A DNA stretch of 64,000 nt, taken from assembly GCA_034433795.1 (NCBI GenBank), contig DAOUAE010000025.1, forward strand, positions 8,861 to 72,860, read 5' to 3'. Under the pieces are notes generated by a model. That model saw only the letters and a list, made by a program, of their open reading frames with translations, searched no databases and had not been told where the DNA came from. The stretch's first letter is position 1. Each line of letters starts with the position of its first letter. The position numbers were made by a program, and so were the translations under genes. Below, one piece after another: positions 41,003 to 48,385 of the stretch. The stretch is from DAOUAE01 sp034433795 (lineage in GTDB: Bacteria > Chloroflexota > UBA6077 > FW602-bin22 > DAOUAE01).

Positions 41003-42992
41003 TGGGCACCACCTCGCGCGGAACCGCCATCGGCTGCCTCACCGGCCCGGCCCGCTCCGGCCAGAGGGCGACCAGCGTGCCCAGCAAGAGCAGGAGCCCG
41101 CCGACCCAGAGAAGCGTCACCAGCGGATTGAGGAAGACCCGGAAGGTGGCCTGGCCGCCCTCCTGCCAGTTGACCAGGAGGATGTAGAGGTCGTCCAGCC
41201 GTGGCAGGAGGGTGCGGTAGGCGACCGTGGTCACCGGCTGCTGCTCCCAGTGGCGGTGCACCCGCCGCTCCGGCGTCAGCACGACCGGCCCGAGGAGGTC
41301 GCCCTCGACGGTGAGCCGGGCGGCCACGATCGCCACCCCCGGCTCGATCCGCGGCTCCAGCCCCTGGTAGGTCAGCCGGTAGGGGCCGATCTGAAACGTC
41401 TCGCCCCGCTGAAGGGTCAGGGCCGTCTCAGCCTGGAAGAACGAGGAGACCACCACGCCCACCGCCAGGAGCACGACCCCGAGATGGACCAGGTAGCCGC
41501 CGTAGCGGCGGCGGTTCTGGGCGAAGACCAGCGCGAGGGCCCGGAGCCACGGCTGGCCCGCCCGCCGCCGGACCCGGACCGCCTGGTGGTACTCCCAGAG
41601 GATGGTGGCGGCGGTGAAGACACAGACCATCAGCGCGAGGAGGGCCAGCCCGGTGCGCATCCCCACCGCCCAGAGGAAGCCTCCCGCCAGGACGGCGGCC
41701 AGGAGCGGCCCCCGCACAAGCCGCCAGAGCGTCGGCAGGGCCGTCCGGCGCCAGGCCAGGAGCGGGCCGACCCCCATCAGCAGCACGATCCCCAAAAAGA
41801 GAGGCCCGTTCACCTGCTGATAGAAGGGGGGGCCGACGGTGATCTTGACCCCCCGAACGATCTCCGAGAGGAGCGGAAAGATCGTGCCCCAGAAGGTCAC
41901 AGCGGCCGACGCGGTGAAGAGCAGGTTGTTGAGGAGAAAGGCCGATTCCCGCGCCAGGACCGCGTCGAAGGTCCCCTGGCTGGTCAGGACCGGCAGCCGG
42001 TAGACCAGGAGGGCCAGGGCGGCGATCAGGCTCACCCCCAGGAAGGCGAAGAAGTAGGGGCCGATGAGCGACTGGGCGAACGAGTGGACCGAGGAGAGGA
42101 CGCCGCTCCGGACCACGAACGTGCCGAAGATGGCCAGCCCGAAGGTGGCGATGGCCAGCCCCACGTTCCAGACCCTGAGCATGCCCCGCCGCTCCTGAAC
42201 CATGATCGAGTGCAGGAAGGCGGTGGCCGTCAGCCAGGGGAGCAGGGCGGCGTTCTCGACCGGGTCCCAGCCCCAGTAGCCGCCCCAGCCCAGGACGTGG
42301 TAGGCCCACCAGGCCCCGGCCAGCAGCCCGGCGCTCTGCACCGCCCAGGCGATGAGCATCCACTTGCGGACCAGGCGCAGCCAGTCCGCTCCCAGGCGGC
42401 CCCGCAGCAGCGCCCCCATCGTCAGGGCGAAGGGCAGCGAGAAGCTCATGTAGCCGGTCAGGAGCAGCGGCGGATGAACCCGCATGCCCTCGTCCCAGAG
42501 GAGCGGGTTCAGCCCCCGCCCGTCGCTCACCGGCTGAGGCAGGCGCTCAAAGGGGCTGGAGACAAAGCCCAGCAGCCCCAGGAAGAAGGTCTGGATGAGC
42601 AGCAGAACCAGGAGAGCGGGCAGCCCCAGGCGCGGCGCGCGGGGAAGGTCGGTCAGGACGAAGAGGGCGGTGAAGAGGGCCAGCATCCAGGCCCAGAAGA
42701 GGAGCGACCCGGCCTGTCCCCCCCAGAAGGCGGTGGCGGTGACGAGGAGCGGCATATCGCGGCTGGCGTTCTCGGCCACGTAGCGCACGGAGAAATCACG
42801 GCTCAGGAAGGCGTAGAGCAGGGCCAGGGCCGCCACGGTCAGCAGGGCCGCCGTTCCCAGGGCGGCGTTGCGCCCCGAGGCCAGAAGATCGGGGAGCGAC
42901 CAGCGCAGCCCCAGGGCCAGGGCCAGCAGGCCATAGATCACCAGGGCCAGCGCCAGCAGCGTGGCCAGGTAGCCGACATCGGGAACGCTCAT
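40992..42992 (-). CDS. ccmF: Cytochrome c heme lyase subunit CcmF
   Basis: 666 aa, about 15 membrane helices. WGWDPVENAALLPWLTATAFLHS is interrupted at its centre by the family WWD heme site (GGYWGWDPVEN); LLWDEGMRVHPPLLL and VRSGVLSSVHSFA are also conserved. It joins heme from holo-CcmE to the apocytochrome CxxCH. It follows ccmE by three bases. Confidence 0.95.
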   Translation of the reverse strand: MSVPDVGYLATLLALALVIYGLLALALGLRWSLPDLLASGRNAALGTAALLTVAALALLYAFLSRDFSVRYVAENASRDMPLLVTATAFWGGQAGSLLFWAWMLALFTALFVLTDLPRAPRLGLPALLVLLLIQTFFLGLLGFVSSPFERLPQPVSDGRGLNPLLWDEGMRVHPPLLLTGYMSFSLPFALTMGALLRGRLGADWLRLVRKWMLIAWAVQSAGLLAGAWWAYHVLGWGGYWGWDPVENAALLPWLTATAFLHSIMVQERRGMLRVWNVGLAIATFGLAIFGTFVVRSGVLSSVHSFAQSLIGPYFFAFLGVSLIAALALLVYRLPVLTSQGTFDAVLARESAFLLNNLLFTASAAVTFWGTIFPLLSEIVRGVKITVGPPFYQQVNGPLFLGIVLLMGVGPLLAWRRTALPTLWRLVRGPLLAAVLAGGFLWAVGMRTGLALLALMVCVFTAATILWEYHQAVRVRRRAGQPWLRALALVFAQNRRRYGGYLVHLGVVLLAVGVVVSSFFQAETALTLQRGETFQIGPYRLTYQGLEPRIEPGVAIVAARLTVEGDLLGPVVLTPERRVHRHWEQQPVTTVAYRTLLPRLDDLYILLVNWQEGGQATFRVFLNPLVTLLWVGGLLLLLGTLVALWPERAGPVRQPMAVPREVVPSEV

Positions 42993-42995
42993 CGT

Positions 42996-43436
42996 CTAAC
43001 GTCCTGTCTCCAGCGCCTCGTAGCGCGAGGGGCACTTGGCCAGGAGGGTGTGGGCCTCGAACAGACCGTCGGCCCGGTAGCGGCCCTCGACCACGACCTC
43101 GATGTTCTCGCCGAAGATGTCGGGGATGACCCCGCGATAGGCCACCGGCAGCCGACCCCCGGCGTCGGCGATGGTGAACGTGACCGCCAGCCCATCGGCC
43201 GAGCGCACGATCGAGCCGGGAACAACCGTGCCGGCCACCCGGACCGGCTGGGCCGAGGGACCCCGGGCCTGGAGCTCGCTCACCGTGAGGTAGTAGACCA
43301 TCGTGTTCTGGAGGCTGGTCAGGGCGAGGTAGGCGATGGCCAGGACGATGGCGAGCCCTCCCCCGACGAACTTCAGATGGCGGACGGCCAGCCCGCCAGC
43401 GGGCTGGACCAGGTCTGCGACCGTGCTCTCACGCAT
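42996..43436 (-). CDS. ccmE: Heme chaperone CcmE, Cys (CxxxY) variant
   Basis: 146 aa: N-terminal anchor (about 22-41), then an OB-fold (VRVAGTVVPGSIVR, VAYRGVIPDIFGE, VEGRY). The heme-binding segment reads LLAKCPSRYEA: the covalent-heme His of E. coli CcmE (LAKHDENY) is Cys here, with Tyr four residues on. Such CxxxY proteins are known from archaea and Desulfovibrio. Unlike those reduced systems, this cluster keeps ccmH and ccmG. ATG 43436 is used. A 125-bp gap with a promoter precedes it. Confidence 0.93.
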   Translation of the reverse strand: MRESTVADLVQPAGGLAVRHLKFVGGGLAIVLAIAYLALTSLQNTMVYYLTVSELQARGPSAQPVRVAGTVVPGSIVRSADGLAVTFTIADAGGRLPVAYRGVIPDIFGENIEVVVEGRYRADGLFEAHTLLAKCPSRYEALETGR

Positions 43437-43535
43437 CTGACCCCCTTCGAGCGACGCCACGCGGCGTCCGGGCCTGTGGGGGGAGGCTCTGCGCCAGTGC
43501 CGGCAGCGCGGGGCGCGCCGGTGCTCTGCCCCATG

Positions 43536-43565
43536 AGCATACCCTATCGGGGCCGGCCCTTTCAA
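43536..43565 (-). promoter_or_regulatory. Promoter in front of ccmE
   Basis: Minus strand TTGAAA (43565-43560), 18 bp, TATGCT (43541-43536); the -35 overlaps the stop of the preceding CopD-like gene. It would drive ccmE through ccmD independently of ccmG. Confidence 0.55.
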
Positions 43566-44020
43566 GGGGCGCCGGTCCGCAGGCCGTTTTCGTAGACCAC
43601 CCGGAGGGCGGCCACGAGGAGGAAGATCAGGAGGCCCAGCCCCAGCTGAACACTGGCCGGGTGCCAGCGCCGGGCCAGCCGTGGCCCCGAACCGCGGGCC
43701 AGCCACCAGGCCAGTCCGAACATCCCCAGCGCCAGGGCGATCTTCAGCCCGAGAAGCCCGGCGTAGAGGGCTCCACCCACTCCCTGGCTCAGACGGTCGG
43801 CTGTGAGAAAGACCCCGCTCACCACCAGGGCGGCGATGCCGGCCTGGACCACCTCGCGGAAGCCGGCGGCCAGCCGGCGTTCCAGCTCGGGAGCGGGGCG
43901 GGCCCGCAGCGCCGGTCGGAGCACAAGGAGATAGAAGAGCGCCCCCCCGACCCAGGCCACTGCGGCCAGGGCGTGGACCCAGCGCAGCAGGATACGGACG
44001 ACGTCAAGCGGGTCGAGCAC
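43562..44020 (-). CDS. CopD-domain membrane protein
   Basis: 152 aa, four membrane helices. WVHALAAVAWVGGALFY with its conserved His and the IALALGMFGLAWWLA helix match the CopD/DUF2269-like family, which binds copper or heme in the membrane. It lies three bp after ccmG, hinting at a role in heme or copper handling for cytochrome oxidase. Confidence 0.78.
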   Translation of the reverse strand: MLDPLDVVRILLRWVHALAAVAWVGGALFYLLVLRPALRARPAPELERRLAAGFREVVQAGIAALVVSGVFLTADRLSQGVGGALYAGLLGLKIALALGMFGLAWWLARGSGPRLARRWHPASVQLGLGLLIFLLVAALRVVYENGLRTGAP

Positions 44021-44023
44021 CGG

Positions 44024-44635
44024 TCACTCACGGAGGGCGGCCTCGAGGCGGGCCCGGAGGTCGGCCTCGCGGACGATCCCGACCTTTTTGTCCACAATCC
44101 GCCCGTCGCGGCCGATGAGGTAGGTCTCGGGGATGCCCAGGACGCCGTAGGCGATGGTGATCTCGCCGGTCGGGTCCGGGGCGTTGGGATAGGTCAATCC
44201 GAACTCCCGGACGAACGCCCGGGCGGCCTCCGGCGTGTCCTGGATGTTCAGCCCCAGCAGGACCACGCCACGGTCGCGGTAGTCCCGCCAGACCCGCTCC
44301 AGGATCGGAGCCTCCTCCCGGCAGGGAACACACCACGAGGCCCAGTAGTTCAGGACCACCACCCGCCCGCGCTGGTCGCTCAGACGCCAGGGCGGACCGT
44401 CGAACGTGATGGCCGTGAAGTCCGGGGCCGGCCGTCCGACCAGCGAGACACCGCTCTTGAGGGCCGAGAGGGTGACGTACCCGATCCCCTGCTCGACCGC
44501 GGTCGTGCGCGCCCAGAGGGCGTAGCCCAGGACGCCCAGGAGGGCCAGCAGGGTCAGACCGACAGGGAGCAGCCAGACCGGGCGGGCGCGGCCAGCGGTC
44601 GGGCTGGCCGAACGCTGAGGCACCATCAGATCCAT
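44024..44635 (-). CDS. ccmG: Thiol:disulfide interchange protein CcmG/DsbE-like
   Basis: 203 aa: anchor helix (about 19-43), then a thioredoxin fold, GRPAPDFTAITFDG, VVLNYWASWCVPCREEAP (CxxC), and cis-Pro in GIPETYLI. It reduces apocytochrome or CcmH disulfides. ATG 44635 is taken as start; ATG 44626 is also possible and neither has a strong ribosome site. Confidence 0.9.
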   Translation of the reverse strand: MDLMVPQRSASPTAGRARPVWLLPVGLTLLALLGVLGYALWARTTAVEQGIGYVTLSALKSGVSLVGRPAPDFTAITFDGPPWRLSDQRGRVVVLNYWASWCVPCREEAPILERVWRDYRDRGVVLLGLNIQDTPEAARAFVREFGLTYPNAPDPTGEITIAYGVLGIPETYLIGRDGRIVDKKVGIVREADLRARLEAALRE

Positions 44636-44653
44636 CCGTCCATCGTCGCCTGA

Positions 44654-44683
44654 AGTATACCGGAACAGCGGGGGCCCTGCCAA
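44654..44683 (-). promoter_or_regulatory. Promoter of ccmG (ccm operon)
   Basis: Minus strand TTGGCA (44683-44678), 18 bp, TATACT (44659-44654), 18 bp before the start codon. It is divergent from the niaR promoter in the same 104-bp gap. Confidence 0.62.
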
Positions 44684-44739
44684 CAACGCCCGTTCCCTTG
44701 GTCGCTGCGCTTCTGCTACAATAGAGGCCGGAGGCCGCG

Positions 44740-45342
44740 ATGAGCAGCGAACGGCGTCGGCAGATTCTGGCCCTCCTGCAGGCGAGCGACACTCCGCTCA
44801 CCGGCTCAGAGCTGGCCAGCCGTTTCGGGGTCAGCCGGCAGGTCATCGTCCACGATATGGCCATTCTGCGGGCGGCCGGCGAGCCGATCCTGGCCACCGC
44901 GCAGGGCTACATCCTGAGCACCAAGGTCGTCCCCCGGGCCTACCGTGAGGTGGTGACCTGCTGCCACACCCGTGAGCAGACCGAGGCCGAGCTGCTGGCC
45001 CTGGTCGACGCCGGGGTCAAGGTGGTCGATGTCATCGTCGAGCACCCTATCTACGGCGAACTGCGCGGGCTGCTGATGATCGAGACGCGGGCCGACGTCC
45101 AGCGCTTCATCCAGCGGCTGACCGCCAGCGGGGCCGAGCCGCTCCTCACCCTCACCCGGGGTCTGCACCTGCACACCCTGGAGGCCAGCCGCCCCGAGAA
45201 CCTGGCGGCCGCCCGGGCGGCCCTTCGCCGTCTGGGCATCCTGGTCGAGGACCCGCCGGCCCGCCCGCTGGCGGTGGCCGACGAGCCGGCCGGTCCCCTC
45301 TTGCGAGAGAACAGGTCGCATGGTAGACTGCCCGGTGAATGA
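44740..45342 (+). CDS. niaR: NAD-biosynthesis repressor NiaR-like (HTH plus 3H domain)
   Basis: 200 aa. An HTH_11 domain (RRRQILALLQAS, LASRFGVSRQVIVHDMAILRA) is followed by the 3H domain with its three His clusters: TCCHTREQTEAELL, VDVIVEHPIYGEL and LTRGLHLHTLEA, which bind a metal and sense nicotinate-type ligands. In Firmicutes and Thermotoga, NiaR represses NAD synthesis and niacin uptake genes. No NAD gene is adjacent; dapA follows 53 bp downstream. A TACAAT at 44717-44722 with TTCCCT 18 bp upstream may be its promoter. Confidence 0.88.
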   Translation: MSSERRRQILALLQASDTPLTGSELASRFGVSRQVIVHDMAILRAAGEPILATAQGYILSTKVVPRAYREVVTCCHTREQTEAELLALVDAGVKVVDVIVEHPIYGELRGLLMIETRADVQRFIQRLTASGAEPLLTLTRGLHLHTLEASRPENLAAARAALRRLGILVEDPPARPLAVADEPAGPLLRENRSHGRLPGE

Positions 45343-45395
45343 GAGGCCGGCCAGTGGAGCGTCCAGCGCCGGACCAGGCACGAAGGGGGCTGCCG

Positions 45396-46286
45396 ATGTT
45401 CGCGGGAAGTTATGTTGCCCTGATCACGCCCTTCAAAGACGGGCAGATCGATGAGCCCCGTCTGCGGGCGCTCATCGAGTACCAGATCCGCAACGGCACC
45501 AACGGACTGGTGCCCTGCGGCACCACCGGCGAGTCCGCTACCCTGACCGAAGAGGAGCACGAGCGGGTCATCGCCATCGCCATCGAGACGGCCGCCCGGC
45601 GGGTGCCGGTCATCGCCGGCACAGGCACCAACGACACCGCCAAGACGATCCGCTACACCAAGGCGGCCGAGCGGGCCGGCGCCGACGGCGTCCTCATCGT
45701 CACCCCCTATTACAACAAGCCCACCCAGCAGGGCCTCTATCTGCACTACGAGGCCGTCGCCCGCGCGACCAATCTGCCGATCATCCTCTACAACGTGCCG
45801 GGCCGGACCAGTGTCAACCTCCTGCCGGAGACGGTCGCCCGTCTGGCCCGGATCCCCAACATCGTGGGGATCAAGGAGGCCAGCGGCAACATGGACCAGG
45901 TGAGCCAGATCATTGCGAGCTGCGGGCCGGACTTCCTGGTCTTCTCGGGCGACGACTCGCTGACCCTGCCCATCCTGGCCCTGGGCGGCGTCGGGGTCAT
46001 CTCGGTGGTGGCCAACATCGCTCCCCGGGCCATGGCCGACCTCGTGGCCGCCTACCGCGCCGGGGATGTCGCCCGCGCCCGCCGTCTGCACTACGAACTC
46101 TTCGACCTCTGCCGGGCCATGTTCCTGGAGACCAATCCGATCCCGGTCAAGACGGCGGCCGGGATCCTCGGCCTCTGTCGCGATGAGATGCGCCTGCCGC
46201 TCTGCCCGATGAGCGAGGCCAACCGCCAGAAACTGGAGGCGGTCCTGCGGGCCTGCCCGCACGTCCAGCCGGCGGTCCCGGCCTGA
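45396..46286 (+). CDS. dapA: 4-hydroxy-tetrahydrodipicolinate synthase
   Basis: 296 aa, class I aldolase fold; condenses pyruvate with aspartate semialdehyde, first step of the diaminopimelate branch. GTTGESATL binding loop, catalytic Tyr in YYNKPTQQG and YNVPGRTS, Schiff-base Lys in IVGIKEASG. ATG 45396 follows GAAGGGGG. Confidence 0.95.
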   Translation: MFAGSYVALITPFKDGQIDEPRLRALIEYQIRNGTNGLVPCGTTGESATLTEEEHERVIAIAIETAARRVPVIAGTGTNDTAKTIRYTKAAERAGADGVLIVTPYYNKPTQQGLYLHYEAVARATNLPIILYNVPGRTSVNLLPETVARLARIPNIVGIKEASGNMDQVSQIIASCGPDFLVFSGDDSLTLPILALGGVGVISVVANIAPRAMADLVAAYRAGDVARARRLHYELFDLCRAMFLETNPIPVKTAAGILGLCRDEMRLPLCPMSEANRQKLEAVLRACPHVQPAVPA

Positions 46287-46297
46287 GTGAGGTGCGG

Positions 46298-47107
46298 ATG
46301 GCTCCACCCCAGACCCTCGCCCTGAGCATCGTCGGCGCCACCGGCCGCATGGGCCGGCAGGTCATCCAGGCCGCCCTGACCACGCCCGGCTTTCGGGTGG
46401 TGGGAGGCGTCGTCCGCCCCGGTTCGCCAGCGCGCGGGACCGATCTGGGAGTGCTGGCGGGGCGCGAGCCCTGTGGCGCCCTGGCCACCGACGACCTGGC
46501 CGCCGCCCTCCGGCCGGCCGATGTGGTCGTCGATTTCAGCGTCCCGGCGGTCACCGTCCAGGCGGTGGAGGCCGCCCGGGCGCTGGGCAAGCCCATCGTC
46601 ATCGGCACGACGGGGCTGAGCCCGGCCGATCTGGACCGGGTCCGCCAGGCCAGCCAGGCGATCCCGGTCCTCCTCGCCCCCAACATGAGCGTCGGAGTGA
46701 ACCTGCTGCTCAAGGTCCTCCCCGCCATCGTCCAGGCTCTCGGCCCCGGCTACGACATCGAGATCATCGAGGCCCACCACCGCCACAAGCGCGACGCCCC
46801 CTCGGGCACGGCCCTCAAACTGGCCGAGGCCATCGCCCAGGCGGCCGGCCAGACGGCGCCCCGTCTGGTCCACGGCCGCCAGGGGCTGAGCCCCCGTCAG
46901 CCCGGCGAGATCGGGGTCCACGCCGTTCGGGCCGGGGGGATCGTCGGCGAGCACACGATCCTCTTCGCCAGCGAGGGGGAGGAGGTGGCGCTGGTCCACC
47001 GGGCCTACAGCCGGCAGACGTTCGCCGAGGGAGCCCTGCGGGCCGCCCGCTTCCTGGCGGACAAGCCACCCGGTCTCTACTCGATGCTGGACGTCCTGGC
47101 CGGCTAG
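46298..47107 (+). CDS. dapB: 4-hydroxy-tetrahydrodipicolinate reductase
   Basis: 269 aa. Cofactor site VGATGRMGRQV, IGTTGLS, catalytic EAHHRHKRDAPSGTAL, and C-terminal GIVGEHTILFAS. Reduces the DapA product with NAD(P)H. ATG 46298 over GTG 46292 on ribosome-site spacing. It lies 11 bp after dapA. Confidence 0.95.
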   Translation: MAPPQTLALSIVGATGRMGRQVIQAALTTPGFRVVGGVVRPGSPARGTDLGVLAGREPCGALATDDLAAALRPADVVVDFSVPAVTVQAVEAARALGKPIVIGTTGLSPADLDRVRQASQAIPVLLAPNMSVGVNLLLKVLPAIVQALGPGYDIEIIEAHHRHKRDAPSGTALKLAEAIAQAAGQTAPRLVHGRQGLSPRQPGEIGVHAVRAGGIVGEHTILFASEGEEVALVHRAYSRQTFAEGALRAARFLADKPPGLYSMLDVLAG

Positions 47108-47143
47108 CCACGCGCTTGTGCCATCTCTGCCTGCGGAGCGTCT

Positions 47144-48322
47144 ATGCTGAGGATCGACATCACACCATCCGAGCGCCTGCAGCGTCTGCCCCCGTATCTC
47201 TTCGTCGAGCTCGACCGCAAGAAAAAAGAGGCCCAGGCCCGGGGCGTGGACATTATCAATCTCGGGATCGGCGATCCGGACCTGCCCACGCCCCGGCCGA
47301 TCGTCGCCGCCCTCTGCCGGGCGGCCCGCAATCCGGCCAACCACCGCTATCCCGACTCGGAGGGGCTCCAGGCCTTCCGGGCGGCCTGCGCCGCCTGGTA
47401 CGCCCGCCGCTTCGGGGTGACCCTGGACCCCGACCGCGAGGTCCTGACCCTCATCGGGGCCAAGGAGGGCATCGGCCATCTTCCGCTGGCGCTGGTCAAC
47501 CCCGGCGACGTCGTTCTCATTCCCGATCCCGCCTACCCGGTCTACCAGGCCGGCACGGTCTTCGCCGGCGGCGAGCCCTATTATCTCCCGCTCCGGCCGG
47601 AGCGGGGCTTCCTGCCGGATCTGGGAGCCGTCCCCGAGGCGGTCGCCCGGCGCGCCCGCCTGCTCTTCCTTAACTACCCCAACAACCCGACCGGCGCGGT
47701 GGCCAGCCGGGAGTTCTACGCCGAGGTGGTCGACTTCGCCCGCCGCTTCAACATCATTGTCGCCCAGGACAACACCTACTCCGAGATCGCCTTCGACGGC
47801 TACCGCCCGCCGAGCTTCCTGGAGGCGCCCGGCGCTCGCGAGGTGGGGATCGAGTTCCACTCCCTCTCCAAGACGTTCAATATGACTGGCTGGCGGCTGG
47901 GGTTCGTGGTCGGCAATGCCACGGTCATCGACGCCCTGCGTCGGGTCAAGAGCAACCTGGACTCCGGCGTCTTCAACGCCGTCCAGGAGGCGGGGATCGT
48001 GGCTCTGGCGATGGCCGAGCAGGTGGCGGCCCGCAACAGCCGCGTCTACCAGCGGCGGCGCGATATCCTGGTCCGGGGGCTGCGTCGTCTCGGGCTGGAG
48101 GTCCAGGTTCCCCGGGCCACCTTCTACGTCTGGGCGCGCGTCCCGCCCGGCCACACCGCCGCCAGTTTCGCCGGGCTCCTCATCGAGCGGGCCGGGATCG
48201 TCTGCACCCCCGGCAGCGGGTTCGGTCCTCACGGCGAGGGCTTCGTCCGCTTCGCCCTGACGGCCGACGCCGCCCGCCTGCGCGAGGCCGTCCGCCGGCT
48301 GGCGGCGGTGCTGGCCGGTTGA
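47144..48322 (+). CDS. dapL: L,L-diaminopimelate aminotransferase
   Basis: 392 aa PLP class I/II aminotransferase. NLGIGDPDLPTP at the start, IGAKEGIGHL, LNYPNNPTGAVA, and PLP Lys in SLSKTFNMTGWRLGF are all typical of DapL, which makes L,L-DAP in one step and replaces DapD/C/E. Being third in a dapAB operon supports the call over other aspartate aminotransferases. 36 bp after dapB. Confidence 0.92.
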   Translation: MLRIDITPSERLQRLPPYLFVELDRKKKEAQARGVDIINLGIGDPDLPTPRPIVAALCRAARNPANHRYPDSEGLQAFRAACAAWYARRFGVTLDPDREVLTLIGAKEGIGHLPLALVNPGDVVLIPDPAYPVYQAGTVFAGGEPYYLPLRPERGFLPDLGAVPEAVARRARLLFLNYPNNPTGAVASREFYAEVVDFARRFNIIVAQDNTYSEIAFDGYRPPSFLEAPGAREVGIEFHSLSKTFNMTGWRLGFVVGNATVIDALRRVKSNLDSGVFNAVQEAGIVALAMAEQVAARNSRVYQRRRDILVRGLRRLGLEVQVPRATFYVWARVPPGHTAASFAGLLIERAGIVCTPGSGFGPHGEGFVRFALTADAARLREAVRRLAAVLAG

Positions 48323-48341
48323 GACCGCTGCCGGCCTCCCC

Positions 48342-48357
48342 GCGCCCGGCCGGGCGC
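48342..48357. terminator. 16-bp palindrome between converging dapL and secreted-protein genes
   Basis: GCGCCCGGCCGGGCGC is a perfect palindrome able to form a six-bp stem with GGCC loop. It is 20 bp after the dapL stop, in a 63-bp convergent gap, so it may end both transcripts. No T run. Confidence 0.45.
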
Positions 48358-48385
48358 TCTGTGATCCAGGGGAGTGGCCCGGGGC

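Noticed and set aside
41250..43595. 781-codon plus-strand open frame across ccmF
   Set aside because: Antisense shadow of ccmF and ccmE, rich in Gln/Glu/Arg/Gly and without recognisable domains.
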